DNA of 41,420 nucleotides from Chara braunii (GCA_003427395.1 BFEA01000066.1:697008-738427); one strand, 5' to 3'. Positions 7,927-17,433 are shown, counted from the stretch's first letter. Program-made: numbers and translations. The notes: generated by a model from the letters alone, not told the origin.

Positions 7927-8811
7927 ATTTCACATTTGAACTCTGCCAAATGGACTGAAATGAGGCAACTTTTGACTAAAAATGGGGCAATGGGTGCTAC
8001 TTCGTGTAAGTCGTTGCCTTTTCTGGAAAATACATAAGGGTCAGTGCACTTAGATATAGAACAAGGACGGGTTGCGTTAGCTAAGAGTAAGCAAGGGGAA
8101 AACAAGGGGGACCTAGATGAGACGAGTCTGTCATGTTGTCATTGCATTCGAACTTTGTCTCCTCCTTTTTTTTGGAAGGACTGAAATGAAACTACTTTTT
8201 TGGACTGAAAAAACTATTGGGGATTAGGAGGCTTGTGCTACTTTGTATGAGTATTCGCTTTTTTAAGGAAAACATTAACTTTTTTTTTGGTAGTAAGAAA
8301 CGGACTTTGGGGATGATTGACTTTGCCACGAGGAAATAGGCAGGGGCATGTCAACTCTTGAACATTGGAAGATGCAGTCATGGCGAGAGTTTTTCTTTCG
8401 AAATTGTGTACCCACGATTGAATGAGTCGCTCACGAGTCCTTATGAGAGGTTAGGGGACCTATGGGTAGAGAGGCACCCTCTCCCCTAGGAGCCTAATCC
8501 AACTTACCCCAGGCAATCCCAGAGCATTGAGAAGCATATGCGAAGTCAGAAAAGTGCCAGGGAAACATTGAAATGATGCAACACCCCTTGTAATGGTTGA
8601 ACGGCCGAGCGGGCTAGTGCTGCTTGGGGCCGCGAGCCTCAACTTGAGTACTAGACGCTAAGTCGGATGTATGGATGGATGTGAGAACGACAAAAGACAT
8701 GAGAAAAAGGAAGAAACATGCGTAAAAACCCAAGACGATGGCCGCCTTCTAACCCCCGAGACGAGATAGGATCCGTCTCCCCGAAGCCCACCCCCTCGGA
8801 CGCTTACATTG
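7927..8811. repeat. Non-coding stretch with an imperfect ~240-bp duplication
   Basis: Segments at about 7949-8034 and 8189-8272 are related: both start with ACTGAAATGA, contain GTGCTACTT and TTCG- or TCG-TTGCC-like parts, and end in GGAAAAYA. Several T runs (8167-8174, 8281-8289) interrupt the second. The rest to 8811 shows no gene. It may be the 3' flank or LTR of copy 1, but no partner upstream was found. Confidence 0.35.
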
Positions 8812-9003
8812 CAATGAACAAGGATGACCCTAACCAGGCTGTCCAATTGAAATGGACAAGGATGGCCCTAACCAGGCTGTCCAATTGAAATGGACAAGGA
8901 TGGTCCTAATCAGGCTGTCCGATTGCAATTAATAAGAACGACCCTAACCAGGCTGTTCGACTTGAAATTGAGAAGAATGACCCTAACCAGGTTGTTCGGA
9001 ATG
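8812..9003 (+). repeat. 38-bp tandem array, five units
   Basis: Five consecutive units carry the core CCCTAACCAGGCTGTYC, with cores starting at about 8828, 8866, 8904, 8942 and 8981 (period 38-39). The middle units are almost identical and the last two are diverged. Each begins with a GGACAAGGATG-like stretch. This is a minisatellite; no coding role is seen. Confidence 0.85.
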
Positions 9004-9084
9004 ACCCCTGACAAGGGTCATTCTTTGGAATTGGCACTAGGGTCCCGTTGCATGACTGCTTGAGATGTATGATACGGGGAGAGA

Positions 9085-9310
9085 TGAGCTTTGAAAAAGA
9101 TATTGGTGAGATATTGAGCTGAGTCTGAAAGAGACATTGAGTTGGGCCTCTGAAAAGATATTGGAAAGTACGGAGCCCTGGAAAAGACATCGGAATAGAT
9201 ATTGGACTCAGCTTCGGAAGAGATATTGTATTGAGCATTGGACTGTTATTGAGCATGAGAATGAGACTGCGCATTGGAATTGGATTGAACATTGGAAATT
9301 GCATTGCATA
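9085..9310 (+). repeat. Degenerate GAGATATTG/GACATTG repeat
   Basis: Variants of A-GAYATTGRRY and GAGCATTGG recur roughly every 20-40 bases from 9100 to 9300. The pattern is irregular and probably a decayed minisatellite. Open frames on both strands here are repeat by-products. Confidence 0.5.
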
Positions 9311-10195
9311 AACAGGGGACCCTAGGCAATCTGAAATGGACTTGGAAAGAGCCTTGAAACGGAACTTCTCCTTTGTTTCTAGTCTTTGGCCTCAGCAAGA
9401 GGGGACACCGGTGCATGCACCGCGACCTCAAGACCTCTATCTCCTTGAGGGAAAAAGTCTCAGCGCGACCCGTTCCTCTTCGAGAGGGTGAGGGTTAAAG
9501 GACTATGGCATCTACCACTTGGATCGGTGCGGGACGTCCGGAACCACCTCCAACAATGAGCTCTAGTCGGGGAATTCCAACTGCGCCTCCTTCTGAATGC
9601 CTAAACGTCAAAGGGCGAGAGAGCCAAATGGGCAAGAAAGTCGTTCTCATCTAGTCTATTTTGCTACTCTCCAACCACACGCCATGTCATAGAGGGGTGG
9701 CATAGCCGTTTGGGTCGGACCACGGCTGCCCGCGCTAAGTTGGGTGGCACTGTCCAAGGGGAGAGGCTCGGGTGGAGTCCGCCACCACCACGGGGCATTG
9801 ACACTACCCTGCCGGAACATTACACCCGTTTCGGGACGAATTGTGAGGTCTTCTCAACTGCACTCCCAGATTGATCGAGAGCCCCAACTCTCTTGAAAGA
9901 AAGAGGCCGGAATCCAGAAAATTACCATTCGGGAGGAACGATTCGCGAGGAACGCTCTTACGGCTAGACGAGGCCCTGGCAGGTTTGGATTGGACCTACC
10001 TGGCAGACGTGAGGAGGAACCTTGGTATTGGTGCTCGCCACGTAAGAGAAGAAAGGTCGGAACGGGTAGAAGGATGCGGCGTCGTCCGCTTGGGAAGAAA
10101 TGATCACTCTTCCTTTTGTGAAGCGGATGGGCTTGTGTCCTTGACTTGCGGTCGGCGGGCCAAAGGTCAGCGTACCTCCAAGTGAAAACCAGTCG
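9311..10195. other. No gene seen
   Basis: The stretch has mixed composition without a domain, structured RNA or clear repeat that I can identify. A 240-codon minus-strand frame (9854-10576) crosses its end but runs into the degenerate repeat beyond 10250 and has no recognisable motif, so it is not annotated as a gene. Confidence 0.4.
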
Positions 10196-10240
10196 CGCGA
10201 TGGGGACATCGCGTTTTGAGTGGGGGAAAGGTGTGTCGTC
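10196..10240 (+). other. Hairpin plus polypurine tract, candidate 3' LTR border
   Basis: CGCGATG (10196-10202) and CATCGCG (10207-10213) form a perfect 7-bp stem with loop GGGA. A purine-rich run, GAGTGGGGGAAAGG (10218-10231), follows and then TGTGTCG. A polypurine tract directly before a TG dinucleotide is the usual start of a 3' LTR in Ty3/gypsy elements. The same arrangement recurs at 11441. The matching LTR end was not found. Confidence 0.4.
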
Positions 10241-10249
10241 TACCAATGA

Positions 10250-10560
10250 ATATGCATGAAAATATGACTTGTAATTGGTCTTGGGAAACAGGGGTCTGTC
10301 CAAATGGCGGGAACAGAAAAATATTGTAATTGACTTTGTATGGGCCTGAGAAAAGGGGGTCTGGCAAGACGCCAGAGCAGAAAAGACTTGAGTAAGTGAC
10401 ATGGTATAAACTTGAGAAAATGGCTTGGCAAGATAGCCAGGAAGGAAAGAGCTGGTGGGATTGATTCTGCATAGACCCAGAAAAGGAGTTGGCAGATTGA
10501 GAATTGGCTGTGTAATTGGCTCGTATAAGCTCGAAAAGATGAGAAGTGGCTGAGGGGTGA
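10250..10560 (+). repeat. Degenerate ~60-70-bp repeats
   Basis: Units share a CTTGAGAAAA or CCTGAGAAAA core, then GGCTTGGCAAGA or GGTCTGGCAAGA, then a GCCAG-containing end (about 10340-10378 and 10410-10442), with weaker relatives on either side. This internal repetition keeps long minus-strand frames open. Confidence 0.45.
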
Positions 10561-11440
10561 GCCAAGCAATGCGCATGGAGAGTCGATTAAGTAAAGGGCA
10601 AGAAAAGGCAGAGGATGATATGCATGCGGAATTGGTAGGACCTGAGAGAAACCGGGAGGAATGACCCGGAAATGATGCATGTGGTTTTGGCTATGTCTGA
10701 GCTTCGGGGAGAGGAAAAAATGTATTGAAAATGAGTGGATATCCTAAGAATAACGAATAAGACAATGCCAAAAATGATTTTTGCTCGAGAATGTTTTTTC
10801 AATGAAATGGGAAGATAGATTTGAGATTACGAATGCAGCCTTCAAGACATTGTCGAGAGCGAGAAATAACGTACAATGAAAAACTAGTTGCAGGGCATGT
10901 CTGTGGTCAGACCCCTCCAAGGGGCGATGCTAGTCAACTTGATAAAGAAAAAAGACATCAAGCTGCTTAAGTTCCTTGATGTGTGGCTAGCTCGCACCTG
11001 GAGGAAGCCATGACGAATGATCCTTGTGACATTCGTCGCCAAAATTTTCCTCTTACCACGGTCCCTGGGGAGGGTGATGAGCTCGTCGTCCTCTCTTTTA
11101 TGGGACGACACCGAAGGTTGGTGGGAAACTCTTGGCCATTCGGGAGTTCCAGTGAGAAAAAGATACAGCTGTGAGACGGACGTTGATGCACAGAGAATGT
11201 CACGACCTCGTTACAAGGACATTATTGAGCTTGGGGACGTTACGCAATTCAAAGGAAAACCAAAACAAAACCTTGACCCCTCTATGCTCTCCCCCGCCCC
11301 AAGGGCGAAAATTTAAAGAAGGACCCGAGAAAAGAGTGGGAAAGACAAAAAGAACCCTGTCAAGCTAACTACCCATCCCACCCCACCTCTCTTCCCTATC
11401 TGTCTATCACTCCAAAATTCCTACTGACCATGGATAGGTG
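10561..11440. other. No gene seen
   Basis: There is no recognisable coding region or repeat. Short frames overlap on both strands around 10900-11370 without conserved motifs. This stretch lies between the two hairpin-polypurine sites and could be degraded LTR or flanking DNA. Confidence 0.35.
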
Positions 11441-11497
11441 CGCGATGAGGACATCGCGAATGAGTGGGGGGAATATGTCGGGACTGGGTAGTCCCGA
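11441..11497 (+). other. Two perfect tetraloop hairpins flanking a polypurine tract
   Basis: Hairpin 1 is CGCGATG-AGGA-CATCGCG (11441-11458). A 15-base purine-rich run, AATGAGTGGGGGGAA, follows. Hairpin 2 is TCGGGACT-GGGT-AGTCCCGA (11478-11497), an 8-bp perfect stem. Hairpin 1 and the purine run match the site at 10196, so this is a second candidate 3' LTR border, with the LTR starting at TGTCGGG (11476). Hairpin 2 would then lie at the LTR's very start. Confidence 0.45.
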
Positions 11498-11964
11498 ATG
11501 ACTTCCCGTCACTCGAGAGACTGTATATGACCAATTTGCGCACGACAGAGAAAACCGGAGGCAGGTATGCTGGAAAGAGCGGAAACATGGGCACGGACAG
11601 TAGGAAGCCAGAGGCTGCCCAGAGTCGTCGGGGCCGCCAGACTAGAAATGGGTTGGCTAAGCAGAAAACGGCAAAAAGACTGTGAGAGAACAGCAGGGGC
11701 GACTCCTTCCCCAAGGACGGAGAAGGGCCGCCGGGAAGTCGGTGGTAGCATAGGAGGTGCGCAACAAGGGAAGGAAGGAAGTGGGAACGGACAGGGCGCA
11801 AGGCGCTGACGCAACGCGGCGGCAGGAGGGCAGGGAGACCGCAGGGTAGGTGGGAGCCGGTTTTCAGAACGGAATAGCATGCGGGACGCAATAGGAGCGG
11901 GGATCGGAGGTCGCTGCAAGGCAGAAAGACGTCAGGGGCAGCAAGGAAAGACGTGGTACAGGCG
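11498..11964. other. No gene seen; GC-rich
   Basis: The stretch is purine- and GC-rich, with open frames on several phases because stop codons are rare in such composition. No motif supports a gene. If the border at 11476 is real, this would be LTR sequence. Confidence 0.35.
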
Positions 11965-12155
11965 GGGCAGGAGTGTCGGGGACCACATGGGATCGAAGGA
12001 CAGGGCGGTACCAGCAGGACAAAGCGTCGGGGACCACGCGGGACCAAGGGATGGCATGGTGCCGGCAGGGCGAAGTACCGAGAACCGCGTGAGACCAAGG
12101 GAAAGACGTAATGCAGGCAGGCCGAAGTGCCAGGGACCGCGTGGGCCTAGATAAA
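11965..12155 (+). repeat. 51-bp tandem array, about four units
   Basis: Units are anchored on GTCGGGGACCACRYGGGA-like cores at about 11975, 12026, 12076 and 12127 (period 50-51). The period is close to a multiple of three (17 codons), which explains why long frames stay open on both strands. The last two units are diverged. Confidence 0.75.
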
Positions 12156-12893
12156 ATAGCGGCACCAGCGGAACCACTAGCAAATTGGGTATCGACGGAA
12201 TAAAAAGTGTCAGGAGCCGCCGCCAAGGATTGTCGACAGAACGGAGAAGACGGGCGCGAGGTGGAAAACGGAGGGCACCTGGGGCAACCCAAGGGGATCC
12301 TGGATCAAATGCGACGACAACAGAAATAAAGTAGCATGCAACAGGTGGACGGGACCAGCCGGGCCGGGGAGTCCGGATGAAAACATTAAGTGCCGCCACG
12401 GCAAGCACCGGCGGGAGGTGCAGAGGGGAAAAAAAAGATGGAGTAGCAGCAGTAAGGGGGGGGCCGACCATCAGTCCGAGTATCCCGGACCAGCCAGGCC
12501 AAGAAAAACGAAGTTCCGAAGGCTCCAAGTGCAAAAAAAGGGTTGGCCAGAGAAAATCGGAGCAAGGGGGTCTCAAACTGGAGGCGGCGGCAGCAAAAAG
12601 GAGCCCCCTTTGGCCTTGTGGGTGCCACTACTGCAGTCCGAGGTGCAACGGTCATATGCCGGCTGCACAATCGGACCTTGGGAAAGGTCCAACAGCTAGA
12701 AAGAGGAGAAATAGCTGTTGGACACTTGTCCCAACAGTTAACGGAAAAAAAAAGAAGGAAAAGAGGGGAGAATGAGACGAAGGAGGAGGAAGGAGTGGAG
12801 GAAAAAGTGCCGCCAGGTTGGGACTGCAGCGGTAGAGACTGGCAGGTCTCAATGATGACCTTATCCCTCCTCGATCCTAAGAGGGCAGTCCGG
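12156..12893. other. No gene seen; GC-rich
   Basis: Overlapping frames of 90-214 codons occur on both strands, none with recognisable domains. The protein they would encode is dominated by Gly, Arg and Pro from the base composition. Purine-rich tracts (12426-12445, 12744-12810) are present. Confidence 0.35.
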
Positions 12894-12932
12894 ATTGCAG
12901 AGATAAGGTCCTTGGGGCATTATCTCTGCAAT
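12894..12932. other. Perfect 13-bp inverted repeat
   Basis: ATTGCAGAGATAA (12894-12906) and TTATCTCTGCAAT (12920-12932) are perfect complements with a 13-base loop. Such a long perfect stem is unlikely by chance. It lies about 100 bases from another long stem, so the pair may belong to a fold-back element or a former LTR. Confidence 0.75.
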
Positions 12933-13033
12933 ATCTGAATTTGAGCAACAAAAATAAAGAAAAATGTTGATGTGAGTTGGCCAACTCATTTTTGGGCCTT
13001 AGATCTGAGATCTGATCTTGCGGAGAAGGAGAT

Positions 13034-13069
13034 CTAGCCGTTTTTTGTGGGCTGACACAAAACGGCTAG
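13034..13069. other. 14-bp stem with two-base bulge
   Basis: CTAGCCGTTTTTTGTG (13034-13049) pairs with CACAAAACGGCTAG (13056-13069), leaving two extra T in the left arm and a 6-base loop. Outer GGAG/CTCC bases can extend the stem. A GATCT-rich stretch precedes it. Confidence 0.75.
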
Positions 13070-13984
13070 CTCCGAAATGAGTAAGCAGCAAATTGGAGGG
13101 AAAACAAAGAGAGGAACAAGACAGAACTGCGAATTCGGCCCAAGGTGTGGGCCATGTACATCAAAAAAATTGAAAATTGGAGCAAAGGCTCAAATCTGGA
13201 GCAAGGGGGAACTTGGAGTGACTCGGAATGATGAGAACCATATATGACAACTAGATCCAAGGCTGAGATCTGTGCCGCCGTTTGGGAAAATGCAACGGCC
13301 TACCCAAAGGAGGCCTAGACCAAGTAAAAGGTGAAAAACGGGCCTCTAGGCCCTCAAAATTTGATAAAGGCTGCATTTTGGGGTAGCGGTACCCAGAAGG
13401 CAGCACTTTTTTAGGTAAAAAGAGGCCGGGGTAGGCCAAGGGGTCGTCCGAGAGTGTACCAGCCTCTCGGACTGCATGTACCTAGCCAAAATGAGGCCCA
13501 GGTGCCCCCGGATAGGCCAAAACCGGAAATTTGGCCTTTGGGGTACCTCGCTCCACCTAGAGGCACTTGGAGGGGCCTAGAGGTTGGGCGGTGTACCTGT
13601 TTCAGCCTACATAAGCTGGAGGTGTAGGCCGCCACTCTCATTTGAGCATGAGAGGTGCCCATGCTGCCCAAATGAGTCCAGGAAAGAGTTCGAGCGGGAG
13701 GGAAGCAAGGGAGTGAGGGTCGGAGCTAGCCTGTAGCCTGGATATGGTGGTAGGGCTGAGGAAGGTGACCTAGAGGCTAGGAGGGAGCAAGGAGAGTGGT
13801 CCGCCATAGCCCTCAGGTTGTGAAGTAGGAGGAGAGGCTGGAAGGGGTCCCCATAGCCCTTCTAGAGTGAAGGACTCTACAACCTTAGAAGTAGGAGCCT
13901 GCCATAGCTAAAGGAGAGGTGTGAGGGAAGAAGGAGAGAACTCAGGAGAGAGGAGAAGCCATACCCAGGAGGCTAGAATTAAGC
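13070..13984. other. No gene seen; GGCCT-rich stretch
   Basis: The stretch is rich in AGGCCT/GGCCC words between 13290 and 13610 and in GGAG/GCCATAGC words between 13680 and 13970, but without a clear period. No protein domain was identified. It forms the left flank of the truncated retroelement copy 2. Confidence 0.4.
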
Positions 13985-14074
13985 ATTGGACATGTTTTAG
14001 AAGGAAGATCACGAGAGAACTTTTTTGTCAAGTATAAGCCAGTAGGAAAGAAGGCTAATCTAGTCTCGATCCTG

Positions 14075-14940
14075 TTGAAAAAAACTAAGGAAGAGGTTAT
14101 GGATAGGGAGGAAGAGGTCCTCCAGGTAATCAGAAAAAGGCGAAAAACTCAGAGGCATATGATACCGAACGAAGTAACAAATACAATGAAGATAGAAGTG
14201 GAAGCGTTCCTGACGGAGCAAGAGACACGTTTTATCAAGGAAGCCTGTGAAGATTTTCACCTAGCTTTTGCCTTCAATGATCATCAGAAGAGGCGGCTCG
14301 ATGCGAAGATGATCCCCGTCAGGATTCACACGGTAGAGCACAAATTTTGAAACGGCAAAGGACTGGCCTTCGAGTTTGGAATAGCAGGCGAGGTAATAGA
14401 TCTACTCAAGCCTAAAATGAACTCCTTTATCGCCGAGGCTACTACCTCTCCATATGCAAATAGATGGTTTGTCTTTCCAAAGCTCAACAAAACACTTAGA
14501 TGGATTCAAGATGTGCAGAAACTGAACGTTGTGACCATCAAGGATGCACGGTCGCTACCTCAGGCGACTTACTAACGGAATCTCACGCCAGTCAGAGCAT
14601 TTATTCGCTAGTAGATCTTCACTCTGAGTATGATCAGCTTCCACTCGATGCACAAGATAGGCCCTATACGACCATGCACACCCTCGTGGGCCAATTACAG
14701 ATGCAGGTAACCTCTACGGGTTTTACCAACAGATTGGTTGGGGCGCAAAGGAGAATTCTTGCGGTCGATGGAGATATGTTCTCAGCATGGGAACCGAAAG
14801 TTTGTATGGAACCATCTGCACGATATTAAGAAGCTCCTTCACAAGTTGTGGGTGTACAACATCATTGTCAGTGGTTCCATAAGTATTCTTCCAGTCCTAT
14901 AAGTGACCGTTTTGGGGTTTTGTTGAGGATCGTATGAAAG
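14075..14940 (+). pseudogene. Reverse transcriptase remnant of copy 2
   Basis: Pieces 14075-14350 and 14500-14829 match the copy 1 RT. A Trp codon there (TGG) is TGA here at 14348. A frame change near 14570 precedes the piece that carries motif A (YSLVDLHSEYDQ). After GDMF the sequence jumps from the equivalent of copy 1 base 4231 to 4317, so the YIDD block is absent and the frame is lost. The product could not polymerise DNA. Confidence 0.85.
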
Positions 14941-15640
14941 AAAGTTTCACCCGGCCAAACCCGACAAGATTTCTCGTTGGCCAACGCCCCTGCGCACCAC
15001 AATAGAGGTAAGAACCTTTTTGGGGGTTGTCAGGTTTTGAAGGATCTTTATCAAAGGTTTTGCCAAGATAGCAGAGCTTATCCGCTCCATGATTCGCGAA
15101 TAAGGGACAATGGATTGGACCGAGGAGCGAAAGGCTGCAGCCCAAACACTCGAGGATACACTAACATCGGATTAGATTACCCTCACCGCCCCATGTTTTC
15201 ATGATCAGGTAGAACGGCAGTTCATAGTCGAAACCAATGGAGGACCTTTGGTCGTGTGAGGAATTCTGATACAGAAAGGCGAGGAAGGAAGAGAGAGGCC
15301 TATCACATTCGAGAGTAGGTCGTTGAAGTCTGCAGAACGTCGTTACTCCCAATTCAAAAAAGAAGTGTCAATTGTTCTTCATTGCCTCAAAACGTTCCAA
15401 GCTTACCTATTTGGGAGACGCTACATTTTGAGGATCGATCTGACAAATGTTGCAAGGGCCCTAAAGAATTACAAGCCTATAGACCCTACTATGGGAAAAT
15501 GGGTAGGGTTTATCTAGCAATTCGGCTACAAAATCGAACGGACTGTTGAACTTAGGAATAAAGCCGATGGTCTGAGTCAAATCTGCATCATACCGGAAGG
15601 GGTAGAGGATGCAGAGCCTATCGATGCATTCCTTGACTTC
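14941..15640 (+). pseudogene. RNase H remnant of copy 2
   Basis: The connection and RNase H region is scattered over three phases. The best piece is 15323-15517, with RRYSQFKKEVSIVLHCL and RRYILRIDLTN matching the Glu and Asp motifs of copy 1. The first motif, ETDGG in copy 1, reads ETNGG here, so the first catalytic Asp is Asn. A TAG at 15515 ends the piece in mid-domain. Confidence 0.8.
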
Positions 15641-15692
15641 AAAGGAGGAACCCTTATGGTTGATAACGAGATGATGAACAAAACATGCCTGT

Positions 15693-16633
15693 TTGAGAGT
15701 TGTTGATCAAAACTCTGGAAAAGGGGCCACCCCTTGTAGTCGCAGAACTAAGGGAGGGACGAGTCACAAGGCAAGTCGTAAGGAGGAGAAGGATTCGTCA
15801 AGAGCGACAGTGCGACCAAAAAAGGAACCGATTACAATGGCAGTCGAGAACGGATGGGCTGCAGTTTTGAATCTGGTCAAGTCTTGGGAGCGAAGGTCGC
15901 AGCAGTACCTGGTGAACCACACACAAGACGGGCGGGCGGAGTGTCAAAAAGAGAAGGAATTCTTCTATGTCCAAATGTATGACAGGATCTTTAAGGAAAT
16001 CGGGCTAATGCTATTAGGAAACAAAAAAGTCATGGAGGTCAGCCTCAAAGCAAGGGCGGAAGCCGGAAAATTCATTTTGGAGAATGAACATTTATTTAAA
16101 ACAGAGAAAGGCTCTATGCTAGGAGAGTTGTGCGTCGGAGATCCATACAACTAGATATAATCGAGACAATGCCTGATGGATTGGTAGGAGGACATCACTC
16201 CACAAAAGGAACGCTAGCAAAAATCGCACCACTCTACTTCTGGCCAGGGATGAGGATTAAGGTGGCCACGTACTACCAAACTTGTCTACTTTGTCAAGAA
16301 CGAAGTTCGGCGTGTATTTGAACCTTTGAGACCTACGCGGGTGCTAGGGTTGGGGCATTGGTCCACCTTGATCTCACAGTTACGCTTGTGTCTACGGAAG
16401 GGTACAAATATATTATTGATGCTAGGGACATTCTGAGTGGGTTTGTGGACGCAGTGGCTCTCAAGAAGAAAAGAGGAAAATTTGTGGTAAATTGGATTGA
16501 GGATTTTTATCTTAGACATCATTTCATCAGGAGGTTTGTTGCGGATAATGGGATGAATTTTGTAAACTAGCAATTATTGAGCATGGTCAAAAGACTTCGC
16601 GTACCCATTAAGTTTATTGAGCCATACCATCCC
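15693..16633 (+). pseudogene. Integrase remnant of copy 2, truncated
   Basis: Three pieces (15693-16154, 16130-16321, 16358-16570) cover the zinc domain and most of the rve core. They include QTCLLCQ, HLDLTVTLV and VADNGMNFVN. Frame changes occur near 16130 and 16320. The TAG at 16568 stands where copy 1 has CAG. Homology stops right after EPYHP, before the third catalytic residue, at the junction with the minus-strand frame. Confidence 0.85.
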
Positions 16634-16643
16634 GTTTATTGAG
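16612..16643. repeat. 10-base direct repeat at the copy 2 junction
   Basis: GTTTATTGAG occurs at 16612-16621, inside the integrase, and again at 16634-16643, inside the minus-strand frame, exactly where retroelement homology ends. It looks like microhomology at a rearrangement joint, or a short duplication made by it. Confidence 0.7.
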
Positions 16644-17433
16644 CTCTCTCAGGCTTCCACGTCACTGGCTTGTAGATGAAAGTCAAAACCAAAGCATTTT
16701 TCGGCCATATTTTCGCCTTCTCCTCAGGAAACACCCTTAGCATTGCATTTTTGATGTTCTCCACATTTTCTCGAGAGAGATTGCAATGACTATAATATTT
16801 TTCCCACGGTGGGATATCGCAGACCTTCTTGGGGTCGATGACCAGTTGAATAGGGTGCTTCTTCTCCACTATGTCGCCATCATCGTTTCGCTCATATTGC
16901 AACCAAAACGCCACCGCTTCGTCGTAGTGGTTAGTGACAACCCTTGCACCACCTTGCCAACTTGTCCCATCACCACCCTTACTCCCCCTAGCTTTCGCCG
17001 GGCGATGGCCTTCTTCAGCTGCCTGTTTCCTTTTAGTTTTCACAGAAGGTTTTCCCACGACCGCAATGCCTTGGCGAACCGACTCTCCTTCAACCATACC
17101 TTCTATGGGTTGTCCTTCGACGATGGTCAAACTGCTAGCCATCTTCGCTTTCTCAGTTGTTGTTGTATGTTGTCGTCGACTGCCATTTTTTTGTCGTACC
17201 TTCATCAACGACTTCTTCTTATCCGCAACGCCTCTTTGGCGGCCTTTTCCCAAGACAATTTCCCCCACGCCTCCTTTATCCTCGCAAATCCTCATCTTCC
17301 TGGATCCTTTTATATTCTTCATATATCTGGTTTGTTCCGCCACGGTGACCTCTTCTCGTAACGTTTTCTGTCGCTCGCGCTTCCTCTCCGAAGAAGTCGG
17401 CTCCCCCCCAGAGTTGTAGTACCCAGCGCCCAT
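16636..17433 (-). CDS. Unknown protein, lysine-rich with a C-terminal folded segment; probably 3'-truncated
   Basis: ATG is at 17433 (the frame is open to 17481 with a TTG), giving about 265 residues. The N-terminal half is basic and low-complexity, with Lys/Arg/Gly blocks, and looks disordered and nucleic-acid-binding. The last ~100 residues look folded: NHYDEAVAFWLQYERND, then IQLVIDPKKVCDIPPW, YYSHCNLSRENVENIKNAM and KNALVLTFIYKPV. The order 'I-P...I-P-x-W...S..V..I..A...L...V' is loosely like a ParB/sulfiredoxin-type fold, but key residues cannot be confirmed. Its TAA (16636-16638) falls on the joint with retroelement copy 2, so the natural C-terminus is probably missing. It may be an accessory protein of another mobile element. 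It is opposite in direction to the neighbouring retroelement. Confidence 0.5.
   Translation of the reverse strand: MGAGYYNSGGEPTSSERKRERQKTLREEVTVAEQTRYMKNIKGSRKMRICEDKGGVGEIVLGKGRQRGVADKKKSLMKVRQKNGSRRQHTTTTEKAKMASSLTIVEGQPIEGMVEGESVRQGIAVVGKPSVKTKRKQAAEEGHRPAKARGSKGGDGTSWQGGARVVTNHYDEAVAFWLQYERNDDGDIVEKKHPIQLVIDPKKVCDIPPWEKYYSHCNLSRENVENIKNAMLRVFPEEKAKIWPKNALVLTFIYKPVTWKPERAQ

Larger units (their letters stand above)
13985..16633 (+). mobile_element. Ty3/gypsy-like retrotransposon fragment, copy 2
   Basis: This segment is collinear with about 3430-6135 of copy 1, from the linker before RT to just after the second catalytic region of integrase (the PYHP motif). Both ends are abrupt: there is no gag/protease on the left and no integrase C-terminus on the right. 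It is diverged from copy 1, carries many stops and frameshifts, and lacks about 71 bases around the RT active site. It is an older dead copy of the same or a closely related family, useful for telling lesions of copy 1 from real features. Confidence 0.9.

Noticed and set aside
9854-10576. 240-codon minus-strand frame
   Set aside because: Much of it lies in a degenerate repeat. It has no recognisable domain and competing frames on the same strand are nearly as long.
11421-12098. 225-codon minus-strand frame, and overlapping frames to 12700
   Set aside because: They are produced by GC-rich composition and a 51-bp array that preserves phase. Several phases are equally open.
16786-17419. 191- and 161-codon plus-strand frames
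   Set aside because: They are antisense to the better-supported minus-strand frame, with low-complexity Phe/Ser/Pro content.
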